Origin: Pseudomonas koreensis
Lineage (GTDB): Bacteria; Pseudomonadota; Gammaproteobacteria; Pseudomonadales; Pseudomonadaceae
Assembly: GCF_012986595.1 (NCBI RefSeq)
Contig: NZ_JAAQYM010000002.1
Location: forward strand, 620,001 to 684,000
Direction of reading: 5' to 3'
Length of the DNA: 64,000 nt
The position numbers and the translations under genes are program-made. The notes under the pieces were generated by a model, which did no database searches, was not told the origin of the DNA, and saw only the letters and a program-made list of their open reading frames with translations. The stretch's first letter is position 1. The number at the start of each line of letters is the position of its first letter. This document shows, in pieces, positions 49,103 to 57,741 of the stretch.

Positions 49103-49833
49103 TCTCTATCAAAAACATCAACAAGTGGTATGGGGACTTCCAGGTGCTGACTGATTGCAGCACCGAGGTCAAGAAAGGCGAAGTGATCGTGGTCTGCGGC
49201 CCGTCGGGTTCCGGCAAGTCGACCCTGATCAAGTGCGTCAACGCGCTGGAGCCGTTCCAGAAAGGCGACATCGTCGTCGACGGCACCTCGATTGCCGACT
49301 CCAAGACCAACCTGCCGAAACTGCGCTCGCGCGTCGGCATGGTGTTCCAGCATTTCGAACTGTTCCCGCACCTGACCATCACCGAAAACCTGACCATCGC
49401 GCAGATCAAGGTGCTGGGCCGCAGCAAGGAAGAGGCGACCAAGAAAGGTCTGCAACTGCTCGAGCGCGTCGGCTTGTCGGCGCATGCCCACAAGCACCCG
49501 GGGCAACTGTCCGGCGGTCAGCAACAGCGTGTGGCGATTGCCCGTGCGCTGGCGATGGACCCGATCGTCATGCTGTTCGACGAACCGACTTCGGCGCTCG
49601 ACCCGGAAATGGTCAACGAAGTGCTCGACGTGATGGTGCAACTGGCTCAGGAAGGCATGACCATGATGTGCGTGACCCACGAAATGGGCTTTGCCCGCAA
49701 AGTGGCCGACCGCGTGATTTTCATGGACGCCGGCAAGATCATCGAAGACTGCCCGAAAGAGGAGTTCTTCGGCGACATCAAGGCCCGCTCCGAACGCGCG
49801 CAGCATTTCCTCGAGAAAATCCTGCAGCACTAA
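49099..49833 (+). CDS. aatP: Acidic amino-acid ABC transporter ATPase
   Basis: This 244-residue GlnQ-type ATPase has Walker [12 protein letters not shown], signature [15 protein letters not shown], Walker [13 protein letters not shown] and H-loop [11 protein letters not shown]. It energises import through AatQ-AatM. It overlaps aatM by four bases. A REP pair follows before aauS. Confidence 0.95.
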   Translation: MISIKNINKWYGDFQVLTDCSTEVKKGEVIVVCGPSGSGKSTLIKCVNALEPFQKGDIVVDGTSIADSKTNLPKLRSRVGMVFQHFELFPHLTITENLTIAQIKVLGRSKEEATKKGLQLLERVGLSAHAHKHPGQLSGGQQQRVAIARALAMDPIVMLFDEPTSALDPEMVNEVLDVMVQLAQEGMTMMCVTHEMGFARKVADRVIFMDAGKIIEDCPKEEFFGDIKARSERAQHFLEKILQH

Positions 49834-49853
49834 AAGCAACACCGATTTGCCCT

Positions 49854-49987
49854 TGTGGCGAGGGAGCTTGCTCCCGCTGGGTCGCGCAGCGGCCCCAAAA
49901 CCTGCCAATGCAATCTATCTGAAACACCGCATTGAATGGATTGACGACTGCTTCGCAGTCGAGCGGGAGCAAGCTCCCTCGCCACAG
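49854..49987. repeat. REP pair, GCGAGGGAGCTTGCTCCCGC type
   Basis: TGTGGCGAGGGAGCTTGCTC and mirrored CTCCCTCGCCACA arms enclose about 95 bases, with GACTGC-TTCG-GCAGTC and similar inner palindromes. It lies between aatP and aauS. Confidence 0.85.
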
Positions 49988-50051
49988 GTTCCAGGCTCGA
50001 CCAAACCAGTGCGCCGTCCGCGGCAGCGCTGGTTGACCCAAGGCAACTGTG

Positions 50052-51953
50052 ATGAAATGCGACCCCAATCTCTATCGCGCAGCGCCGCCATCACTTGCCG
50101 TGAAGCCCCGTCTGATTCGCCATCTGTTCCTGCCGCCGCTGATCATCGTGCTGATGATCGGACTGGGTTACGCCGGCTTCTGGACCAGTGAACACTTCGG
50201 CATCCGCAGCCTCAGCGAAAGCGGCCAGCGCCAGCTGGAACTGCATGCGCGCACGGTCGAAAGCGAGATCAGCAAGTACACCTACCTGCCCAGCCTGCTG
50301 GAACTGGAAACCAGTGTCCCGCAACTGCTGGCCGACCCGACCGCGGAACACCGGCAAACGGTTAATGCGTACCTTGAAGGCCTGAACCGGCGCAGCCGCA
50401 GTCGGGCCATCTACGTGATGGACACCACCGGCCGCGTGATGGCCACCAGCAACTGGCGCGACGTCGACAGTTATCTGGGGGAAGACCTGTCCTTTCGCGC
50501 CTATTTCCAGAAAGCCGTGCGCGGCGAACCCGGGCGTTTCTACGGAATCGGCAGCACCAGCGGCGAACCCGGCTACTACCTGGCCCATGGCCTGGAAGAA
50601 CACGGCAAGATCATCGGCGTCGCCGTGGTCAAGGTGCGTCTCGAAGCGCTGGAAGAACGCTGGCAACGGGCGCGCCTGGAGGCCTTCGTCAGCGACGAGA
50701 ACGGCATCATCATCCTCTCCAGCGACCCCGCGCGACGCCTGAAATCAGTGGTACCGCTGAGCGACGAAACCAAGGAAAAACTCGCCCGCAGCCTGCAGTA
50801 TTACTGGTTCCCGCTCAACGAACTGCAACCACTGGCCCGCGAAACCCTGGCCGAGGGCGTGGAGAAACTGACCTTCCCGGCCAACAGTGAACTGAGCGCC
50901 GACGACGACAGCATCAGCTACCTGGCGCAAACCCGGCCGCTGAGCGACACACCGTGGAATTTCACCCTGCTCACGCCATTGCAGGACTTGCGCCGCGAGG
51001 CGGTCAACCAAGGGATTCTGGTGTCGGTGGCCTTCGCCCTGGTGGCGTTCCTGCTGATCGCCTGGAACGAGCGGCGCAAGGTCATCGCCACCCGCCTCGC
51101 CGCCCGCGAAGCCTTGCAGGAAGCCAACAATCAACTGGAGCGTCGGATTACCGAACGCACCACCGACCTACGCGCCAGCAACGAACGCCTCAAGAGCCAG
51201 ATCCGCGAACGGCGGCAGGCCGAAGAAACCCTGCGTCGCGCCCAGGACGAACTGGTGCAGGCCGGCAAACTCGCGGCCATCGGCCAGATGTCGACGAGCA
51301 TCGCCCACGAGCTGAACCAGCCGCTGGCGGCGATGCGCACGCTGTCGGGCAATACCATCCGCTTCCTTGAGCGCGGTCAGCTCGACGTCGCCAGCACCAA
51401 CCTCAAGACCATCAACGACCTGATCGACCGCATGGGCCGGATCACCGCCAGCCTGCGCTCGTTCGCCCGCCGCGGTGACGACAAGGGTCAGGCCAGTCTC
51501 GGCAAAGCGGTGGAGGCGGCGCTGCAATTGCTCGGTGCGCGGGTGGACAGCATGGCGCTGCAACTGCACCGCCAGTTCAGCGACGTGCAGGTACAGATCG
51601 ACCAGACCCGCCTCGAACAGATTCTGGTCAACCTGATCGGCAACGCCCTCGACGCCATGCAGGCGCAGCCACAGCCGGAACTGTGGCTGGAGGGCGAAGA
51701 ATTCAACGGTAAATATCGCCTGCGGGTGCGCGACAACGGTCACGGTGTCGATGCCGAGGCGCGCAAGCATCTGTTCGAGCCGTTCTTCACCACCAAACCC
51801 GGTGAGCAGGGCCTGGGCCTCGGCCTGACCCTTTCCGCCAGTCTCGCTGCCGCCACCGGCGGGCACCTGGGTGTCGAACACCCGGCCAACGGTGGCACCA
51901 CCTTCGTCCTCAGTTTACCGTTGGTAAGCCCTACTCCTGCCGAGCCAATATGA
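50052..51953 (+). CDS. aauS: AauS-like sensor histidine kinase (DctB/NtrB class)
   Basis: This 633-residue sensor has TM1 (about 27-45), a periplasmic Cache-type sensor (about 46-320) and TM2 (about 322-342). A coiled-coil (TTDLRASNERLKSQIRERR) leads to HisKA with SIAHELNQPLAAMRTLS (H about 420) and HATPase with DNGHGVD and GLGLGLTLSAS. It is the DctB class and likely senses glutamate/aspartate. ATG at 50052 has AAGG eight bases upstream. Its stop overlaps aauR by four bases. In P. putida AauS-AauR control aatJQMP. Confidence 0.9.
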   Translation: MKCDPNLYRAAPPSLAVKPRLIRHLFLPPLIIVLMIGLGYAGFWTSEHFGIRSLSESGQRQLELHARTVESEISKYTYLPSLLELETSVPQLLADPTAEHRQTVNAYLEGLNRRSRSRAIYVMDTTGRVMATSNWRDVDSYLGEDLSFRAYFQKAVRGEPGRFYGIGSTSGEPGYYLAHGLEEHGKIIGVAVVKVRLEALEERWQRARLEAFVSDENGIIILSSDPARRLKSVVPLSDETKEKLARSLQYYWFPLNELQPLARETLAEGVEKLTFPANSELSADDDSISYLAQTRPLSDTPWNFTLLTPLQDLRREAVNQGILVSVAFALVAFLLIAWNERRKVIATRLAAREALQEANNQLERRITERTTDLRASNERLKSQIRERRQAEETLRRAQDELVQAGKLAAIGQMSTSIAHELNQPLAAMRTLSGNTIRFLERGQLDVASTNLKTINDLIDRMGRITASLRSFARRGDDKGQASLGKAVEAALQLLGARVDSMALQLHRQFSDVQVQIDQTRLEQILVNLIGNALDAMQAQPQPELWLEGEEFNGKYRLRVRDNGHGVDAEARKHLFEPFFTTKPGEQGLGLGLTLSASLAAATGGHLGVEHPANGGTTFVLSLPLVSPTPAEPI

Positions 51954-53278
51954 ACCACGACCTTAGTGTGCTGATCGTCGAAGACGACCCCCATGTGCTG
52001 CTCGGCTGCCAGCAGGCGCTGACCCTCGAAGACATTCCCTGCATCGGCGTCGGCAGTGCCGAAGAAGCGCTGGAGCAGGTCGGCGACAACTTTGCCGGGA
52101 TCGTCATCAGCGACATCCGCCTGCCGGGCATCGATGGCCTGGAACTGCTGACCCGCCTCAAGCAACGCGACCGCAGCCTGCCGGTGGTGCTGATCACCGG
52201 CCACGGCGACATTTCCATGGCGGTCGGCGCGATGCAGAAAGGCGCCTACGACTTCATGGAGAAACCCTTCTCGCCGGAGCGTCTGGTGGACGTCGCCCGG
52301 CGTGCGCTGGAGCAACGCAGCCTCGCCCGGGAAGTCTCCTCGCTGCGCCGACAACTGGCCGAACGCGATTCCCTCGAAGGGCGGATCATCGGTCGCTCAC
52401 CCGCCATGCAGAACCTGCGCGAGCTGATCGCCAACGTCGCCGACACCTCGGCCAACGTGCTGATCGAAGGTGAGACCGGCACCGGCAAGGAACTGGTCGC
52501 GCGCTGCCTGCACGACTTCAGCCGCCGGCACACCAAGCAGTTCGTCGCGCTGAACTGCGGCGGCCTGCCGGAAAACCTCTTCGAGAGCGAGATCTTCGGC
52601 CACGAGGCCAACGCCTTCACCGGCGCCGGCAAGCGGCGCATCGGCAAGATCGAACACGCCGACGGCGGCACGCTGTTCCTCGACGAAGTGGAAAGCATGC
52701 CGCTGCCGCTGCAGATCAAACTGCTGCGCGTGTTGCAGGAGCGCACCCTCGAACGCCTCGGTTCGAACCAGAGTGTGGCGGTGGACTGCCGAGTGATTGC
52801 AGCGACCAAGTCCGACCTCGACGACGCGAGCAAGGCCGGCGAATTCCGCAGCGACTTGTACTACCGCCTCAACGTGGTGACGCTGGAACTGCCGCCACTG
52901 CGCGAGCGGCGCGAAGACATCCTGCAACTGTTCGAACACTTCACCCAGCAGTCGGCGCTGCGTTTTGACCGGGTGCTGCCGGAGCTGGACAACCAGACCC
53001 TGTCGAACCTGATGAGCCACGACTGGCCGGGCAACGTGCGTGAACTTCGCAACGTCGCCGAACGCTTCGCCCTCGGCCTGCCGGCGTTCAAGAAGTCCGG
53101 CGCCAGCAGTGGCGGCCAGGGCCTGGCGTTTGCCGAAGCGGTGGAAGCGTTCGAGCGCAACCTGCTCAGCGATGCCTTGCAGCGCAGCGGCGGCAACCTG
53201 ACCCAGGCCAGCCTGGAACTGGGCATGGCCAAGACCACGCTGTTCGACAAAGTGAAAAAATACGGGTTGAGCCACTGA
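51950..53278 (+). CDS. aauR: AauR-like sigma54-dependent response regulator
   Basis: This 442-residue NtrC-family activator has a receiver (phospho-Asp in IVISDIRLPGIDG), an AAA+ domain with Walker A EGETGTGKELVA and Walker B GTLFLDEVE, and a C-terminal Fis-type helix-turn-helix (GGNLTQASLELGMAKTTLFDK). The sigma54-contact loop reads NAFTGA instead of GAFTGA. It should bind the palindromes at 46313 and 46344 and drive aatJ. Its stop overlaps the glpM start by one base. Confidence 0.92.
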   Translation: MNHDLSVLIVEDDPHVLLGCQQALTLEDIPCIGVGSAEEALEQVGDNFAGIVISDIRLPGIDGLELLTRLKQRDRSLPVVLITGHGDISMAVGAMQKGAYDFMEKPFSPERLVDVARRALEQRSLAREVSSLRRQLAERDSLEGRIIGRSPAMQNLRELIANVADTSANVLIEGETGTGKELVARCLHDFSRRHTKQFVALNCGGLPENLFESEIFGHEANAFTGAGKRRIGKIEHADGGTLFLDEVESMPLPLQIKLLRVLQERTLERLGSNQSVAVDCRVIAATKSDLDDASKAGEFRSDLYYRLNVVTLELPPLRERREDILQLFEHFTQQSALRFDRVLPELDNQTLSNLMSHDWPGNVRELRNVAERFALGLPAFKKSGASSGGQGLAFAEAVEAFERNLLSDALQRSGGNLTQASLELGMAKTTLFDKVKKYGLSH

Positions 53279-53616
53279 TGGATCTGATTCTCAAAGCAGC
53301 ACTCGGCGCGGCAGTGGTGGTGATCCTCGCCGCACTGTCGAAGACCCGAAACTATTACATCGCCGGGCTGGTGCCGCTGTTTCCGACCTTTGCCCTGATC
53401 GCCCATTACATCGTCGGCAAGAGCCGCTCGATCGACGATCTGAAGGCGACCATCGTGTTCGGCATGTGGTCGATCATTCCGTACTTCATCTACCTGACGA
53501 CGCTGTACGTGATGGTCGACCGCATGCGGCTGGAGGCGTCACTCGCGGTGGCGGTTGTGGCGTGGTTGATCGCCGCGACCGTGCTGGTCACGGTGTGGGT
53601 GCGCCTGCACGCCTGA
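53278..53616 (+). CDS. glpM: GlpM family membrane protein
   Basis: This 112-residue protein has four hydrophobic helices (about 5-20, 28-45, 58-80, 88-108) and matches the GlpM family, reported to affect alginate in P. aeruginosa. There it follows glpD (recalled). Here it follows aauR by a one-base overlap (TGATG), so it is co-translated with the acidic amino-acid regulator. Biochemical function is unknown. Confidence 0.75.
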   Translation: MDLILKAALGAAVVVILAALSKTRNYYIAGLVPLFPTFALIAHYIVGKSRSIDDLKATIVFGMWSIIPYFIYLTTLYVMVDRMRLEASLAVAVVAWLIAATVLVTVWVRLHA

Positions 53617-53725
53617 GCCAGACGCTGGCCCGCCCCTTGCATTTACCCCCAAAGCCCTGCCCGGCTGGCGCTCATGATCGATGAGGCCGGTGTCTGGCAG
53701 GGTCTGCCAAGGGTGAATAGCGACC

Positions 53726-54646
53726 TTGAACATTTTAGATCTCGACCACAGCCTGACTGCCCAGGCGCCCATTGCGCGACTGCTCGACAGTGGCCGCGCC
53801 CGCCGCCTGGACCTGCTCGACCTCGGCCCGAAACTCAGGCTCTGGTCCAGCGAACGCACCTGGCGGCGTTTCGCCGAACGCTTGCAGCAACGGCCACGGC
53901 ATACCGGCCCGACGCCGGAAATCTTCTTCGTCGGCTCCGGTGATTATCACCACCTGACCCCGGCGTTTCTCACCGACCTGCCCGAGCCGGTCAGCCTGAT
54001 CCACTTCGACAATCACCCCGACTGGGTGCGTTTCGCGCCGCGTCGGCATTGTGGTTCCTGGGTCAATCAGGCGCTGAAACTGCCGAACATCCGCCGCATC
54101 GTCACCCTGGGCCCGTGCAGCGATGACCTGCAGAATCCACAGCTCAAGGGCGGCAACCTCGCAGCCCTCAGACGCGGGGTTCTACAGTTGTTTCCGTGGC
54201 AGCACGCGCCTTCCAGAGTCTGGGGACGGGTCGGCGACGGCGCCGGCCATGAGCAGCAGGAAAACATGCTGCACTGGCGCAATTTGTCCGAAGTGGACTG
54301 GAGCCTGTTCCTCGACAACCTGATCGCCAGCCTGCCCACCGATGCGGTGTGGATCACCATCGACAAGGACGTGCTCGCCAGCGAAGACGCCGCCACCAAT
54401 TGGGATCAGGGCGGCATGCGCCTGAGCCATATGCTCCAGGCCCTGCGCGCCCTGGCGGCGAGCAAGCGGATCATCGGCATCGACATCTGCGGCGAATACG
54501 CCCGCCCGGCCTTCAGCAACCTGCTCAAACGCTGGGAGGCGAAGACCGACCAGCCGCCGGCCGGGCGCTGGAGCGACGCCGATATCCTGCGCAATTCGAC
54601 GACCAATCAAGCCTTGATAGAGCTGTTCGAGGAGTTGTTTCCATGA
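53726..54646 (+). CDS. Arginase-fold (ureohydrolase-like) protein
   Basis: This 306-residue protein has metal motifs of the arginase superfamily in altered form: GSGDYHHLTP, HFDNHPDW (the DAHxD equivalent) and ITIDKDVLASED (the SxDxDxxDP equivalent). It may be a hydrolase of a guanidino or amidino compound, but it is not a typical arginase or agmatinase. The start is a TTG at 53726, the only option, since a stop codon lies four codons upstream, with AAGGGTG about nine bases before. It overlaps the next gene by four bases. Confidence 0.7.
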   Translation: MNILDLDHSLTAQAPIARLLDSGRARRLDLLDLGPKLRLWSSERTWRRFAERLQQRPRHTGPTPEIFFVGSGDYHHLTPAFLTDLPEPVSLIHFDNHPDWVRFAPRRHCGSWVNQALKLPNIRRIVTLGPCSDDLQNPQLKGGNLAALRRGVLQLFPWQHAPSRVWGRVGDGAGHEQQENMLHWRNLSEVDWSLFLDNLIASLPTDAVWITIDKDVLASEDAATNWDQGGMRLSHMLQALRALAASKRIIGIDICGEYARPAFSNLLKRWEAKTDQPPAGRWSDADILRNSTTNQALIELFEELFP

Positions 54647-55017
54647 CGCTTACCGTGATTGTGCTGGTGGCCCTGTCGATTGTTCTGGATGTGATCGGCC
54701 AGCTCTGTTTCAAACTGGGCCTGGATCGACTGCCGGAACTGGAAGGTGGTTTTCGCCTTCAGGTGTTCTGGGGGCAGGTGTTCAACGCGCCACTGCTGTG
54801 GGCCGGGATCGGCGCTTACGCCATCGAGTTTTTCGTCTGGCTCGGCGCCCTGTCGCGGGCACCGCTGAGCCTGCTGTTTCCGGCGGCGGCGCTGGCTTAT
54901 TGCGGCGTGGTGCTGGCGGGCAAACTGGTGCTTGGTGAAACCGTCAGCCGGCGGCGCTGGCTGGGCACGCTGGTGATTACGGCGGGCGTGATGCTCGTGT
55001 GTGCCGGCCATGTCTGA
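54643..55017 (+). CDS. Small EamA/SMR-like membrane transporter, half 1
   Basis: This 124-residue protein has four predicted helices (about 3-20, 36-56, 64-85, 98-120) and the Glu/Asp-Gly pattern of half-size DMT transporters (LGETVSRRRWLGTLVITAG). Overlaps the arginase-like gene by four bases. It likely works as a pair with the next gene, like the ArnE/ArnF type. The substrate is unknown. Confidence 0.65.
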   Translation: MTLTVIVLVALSIVLDVIGQLCFKLGLDRLPELEGGFRLQVFWGQVFNAPLLWAGIGAYAIEFFVWLGALSRAPLSLLFPAAALAYCGVVLAGKLVLGETVSRRRWLGTLVITAGVMLVCAGHV

Positions 55018-55048
55018 AGTTCGCCTGGAACTGCAAAGGAACGACGCA

Positions 55049-55432
55049 ATGCATTGGCTACACGGGCGCCTGGGCACCATCGTGCTGTGGGCGCTGTTGA
55101 TCATTCTGGAAAGTGGCGGACAGATCGCGAGCAAGGTCGGCGGCGATCAACTGGGGCAGATGGACTTCAGCCTGCAATGGCTGCAAGGCATCGTCATGAC
55201 GCCCGGCGTGTGGGTGGCGATTGCCTGCTACATCGGCGCGTTTTTTGTCTGGATGCTGATCCTGCGCCGCAGCAGTCTGTCACTGGCGTTTCCGCTGAGT
55301 TCGCTGGTGTTTGTCGGTGTGCTGCTGGGGTCGTGGCTGGGCCTGGGCGAGCAGATCAGCCTGCTGCACTGGGTTGGCGTGGCGGTGATCATGGGCGGGA
55401 TTGCCTTGCTTGCCGAAGGCGAAGAACACTGA
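55049..55432 (+). CDS. Small EamA/SMR-like membrane transporter, half 2
   Basis: This 127-residue protein has four helices and LGLGEQISLLHWVGVAVIMGG, similar to the previous gene. ATG at 55049 (MHWLHGRLG) has AAAGGA eight bases upstream and is preferred to an ATG at 55010 overlapping the previous gene. Together the two may form a heterodimer. A long REPIN array follows. Confidence 0.65.
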   Translation: MHWLHGRLGTIVLWALLIILESGGQIASKVGGDQLGQMDFSLQWLQGIVMTPGVWVAIACYIGAFFVWMLILRRSSLSLAFPLSSLVFVGVLLGSWLGLGEQISLLHWVGVAVIMGGIALLAEGEEH

Positions 55433-55439
55433 AAATCCC

Positions 55440-55797
55440 TGTGCAGGCGCTGCCGCAGGCTGCAATCTTTTGATCTTGAAAAACAAAGATCGCAGCCTTC
55501 GGCAGCTCCTACAAAAACAGACCAGCATCACTGCCCCCCTGTAGGAGCTGCCGCAGGCTGCGATCTCTTGATCTTGAAAAACAAAGATCGCAGCCTTCGG
55601 CAGCTCCTACAAAAACAGACCAGCATCACCGCCCTCCTGTAGGAGCTGCCGCAGGCTGCGATCTTTTGATCTTGAAAAACAAAGATCGCAGCCTTCGGCA
55701 GCTCCTACAAAAACAGACCAGCATCACCGCCCTCCTGTAGGAGCTGCCGCAGGCTGCGATCTTTTGATCTTGAAAAACGCCTGCGGCAGCTCCTACA
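55440..55797. repeat. Tandem REPIN array, 98-bp period
   Basis: Units start at 55440 (diverged, 100 bases), 55540, 55638 and 55736 (shortened). Each unit has TGTAGGAGCTGCCGCAGGCT and the mirrored CAGCCTTCGGCAGCTCCTAC arms about 25 bases apart, with a loop TGATCTTGAAAAACAAAGATC, then a linker AAAACAGACCAGCATCACCG. Units 2 and 3 are nearly identical. It belongs to the family at 6279, 17038 and 39167. It separates the SMR-like genes from the convergent desaturase gene. Confidence 0.95.
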
Positions 55798-55805
55798 CAA
55801 ATCGG

Positions 55806-56678
55806 TCAGGCGTCAGGCTTTGGGTGGTTCAGCAGAAACCCCAATCCGTGCGCCAGCGGAATATCCTTCACCCCCGCCTCCTGCTGTTGCCGGGCGATCT
55901 GCCGGTGATAGGCCTTGACCTGCGTCCAGTGCATTTTCGGCCGGTAGTGGTGCTCGGCGTGATAGCCGTTGTTCATCCACAGCAGGTTGTACAGCGGGCT
56001 GTAGGCACTCACGCCCCAGGCCATCGGCAAGTCCGGATTGCCGCCAAAATGTTCGTAGTAACCGTTGAGCGACGACAACGCCTGCCCCAGATACCAGAAC
56101 GGCAGCAGCACCAGCACCGCCTGCCAGTCGAACACCGCCAGCAGCAGATAAAACGCAACCGTCACATAGATTTCCACCTGAACCCAACGCGCGTCCTTCG
56201 GCCGTTTGCGGCGCATCTCGGTGTAGATCGGTTTGGGATCGTCGCGGAAAAAACTCAGGAAGGTATAAGCCCAGGGATTCTCCGGCTGACCGTGCTTGCC
56301 GCGTTGATAAATCGACAGCGGATCAATGGTCTTGCCGTCCGGCCCCGGCCGGTCCGAATTGCCGCGGTGATGGCGGTTATGGATATCGCGATAGAGGGTT
56401 TGCGAAAAACCGATGGTCACCGACAGCAGCAGATCGAACGCCCGGTTCAGCCACGCCGGGGTGAAGTAGGCGTTGTGAATCTGGTTGTGGGAAATACTGT
56501 TGATGCTCCACGACAGGCTGATCGCATAGCCCAGCGCCAGCGGCACGAAGGCCCACCAGGAAAGGTCGTGGAAAGCCGAAACCAGCCACAGGACAAAAGC
56601 GAAATGGGCCAGGCCCAAGGCGATGGGGATCAAATCCCATAACGAATGGGCCAACAGACGATAAGCGGGGCGAGCCAT
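55806..56678 (-). CDS. Fatty acid desaturase, membrane type
   Basis: This 290-residue di-iron membrane desaturase has the three His boxes HNQIH, HNRHH and HAEHH, with two hydrophobic pairs between them. It likely adds a double bond to an acyl chain. ATG at 56678 (MARPAYRLL) has AGGA eight bases upstream and is preferred to ATG 56687. Electron donors are not nearby. Its regiospecificity is unknown. Confidence 0.85.
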   Translation of the reverse strand: MARPAYRLLAHSLWDLIPIALGLAHFAFVLWLVSAFHDLSWWAFVPLALGYAISLSWSINSISHNQIHNAYFTPAWLNRAFDLLLSVTIGFSQTLYRDIHNRHHRGNSDRPGPDGKTIDPLSIYQRGKHGQPENPWAYTFLSFFRDDPKPIYTEMRRKRPKDARWVQVEIYVTVAFYLLLAVFDWQAVLVLLPFWYLGQALSSLNGYYEHFGGNPDLPMAWGVSAYSPLYNLLWMNNGYHAEHHYRPKMHWTQVKAYHRQIARQQQEAGVKDIPLAHGLGFLLNHPKPDA

Positions 56679-56750
56679 GAAGAACATCCTGAAGGAATGG
56701 ATTCGACATGGCTGTCTGCAAACCGCAGACCAATTCGCCCGTGGCTGAAA

Positions 56751-57512
56751 TCAGTCGAACTTGTAGGCGATGGCCGCCTGCACTTCGCCCTGATTGGTAT
56801 CGCCCACCGCCTTGACGATGCTGCTGTCCGCCGCCGAGCGCGTCAGGTGAATCCAGCTCGCGCTGGTGACCAGAGACCAGTGCGGCGCCAGGGGGAACTC
56901 GAAGCTCTGGGTCAGCGCCACGTTCTGCAAACCGCCACCGGCGTTGTAGGCGCGGATACCCGAGGCCTGCGCCTCGCTGTCGCTGACACCGAAGAAGGTC
57001 TGCGTGCCCTGCGCATCGGCGAAATGCGCGGTCAGGTTGCTGCTGCCGATCACCCCGCCGCCTAGTGGATAGCCGATTTCACCCCCCACTTTGCCAAACA
57101 CACCGCCCTGCCCGCTGCCACCGCCGACGGCCTGGCCAACGAAGGCGAACACGCGCCAGAAATCGGCCGGTGCGTACTGCACGAAACCGCCGGCTTCGGC
57201 CATGTCCGGCACATCCCGCAGGCCGCGCAATTCGCCGTTGGCGGTACGCCCCGCGAGGTAATTGAGATACGGCCCGGCGCTGAAACCGTTGCTTTTCAAA
57301 GCGCTCCAGGTCAGGCCGTCATCGGTGCCGAGGCTGACATCGCCCCAGTCCAGATCCAGATACGGGATCGGTCGGGTTTCATAACGGCTGCCGGTCGGAT
57401 CATGCGGTTGATACCCCAGGCCCAGGCCCGCCTCGCCCGTGATGCCATCCGCCACCGCGGCCCCGGAAAAGCAGGCCAGGGCGCTCAATAACGCCAGTGT
57501 TTTCCTCTGCAT
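56751..57512 (-). CDS. MipA/OmpV family outer-membrane protein
   Basis: This 253-residue protein has a signal peptide (MQRKTLALLSALACFSGAAV-ADG) and a beta-barrel with alternating strands and Gly turns (GEAGLGLGYQPHD, RPIPYLDLDWGD). It resembles MipA, a scaffold between murein hydrolase and synthase, and OmpV. AGGA lies eight bases before the ATG at 57512. The C-terminus is YKFD rather than an aromatic residue. It is upstream of the desaturase by 72 bases on the same strand. Confidence 0.78.
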   Translation of the reverse strand: MQRKTLALLSALACFSGAAVADGITGEAGLGLGYQPHDPTGSRYETRPIPYLDLDWGDVSLGTDDGLTWSALKSNGFSAGPYLNYLAGRTANGELRGLRDVPDMAEAGGFVQYAPADFWRVFAFVGQAVGGGSGQGGVFGKVGGEIGYPLGGGVIGSSNLTAHFADAQGTQTFFGVSDSEAQASGIRAYNAGGGLQNVALTQSFEFPLAPHWSLVTSASWIHLTRSAADSSIVKAVGDTNQGEVQAAIAYKFD

Positions 57513-57741
57513 GAGTGATTCCTTTTCTGAACTTGCGCGCATCAATCCCCGGATACCGCCCTGGGCGCAAGCACTCATGTTGTTTGTAGCAAGCTACAAA
57601 AATTGTAGCTGCACTTCGCAAAAATCCCGTATCGCCCCCGCCATTACGGGGCCTGGGCCATTTGGCACAGTCCCTGCTCCCACCCTTGCCAGGCGCAGAC
57701 CGCGCACCCTGACAACGGCCTCGACCCAACAGGTACCGCAG

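Noticed and set aside
55440..55797. Possible CRISPR array
   Set aside because: The period is 98 bases with palindromic REP arms, units are almost fully identical including linkers, and there are no unique spacers or cas genes.
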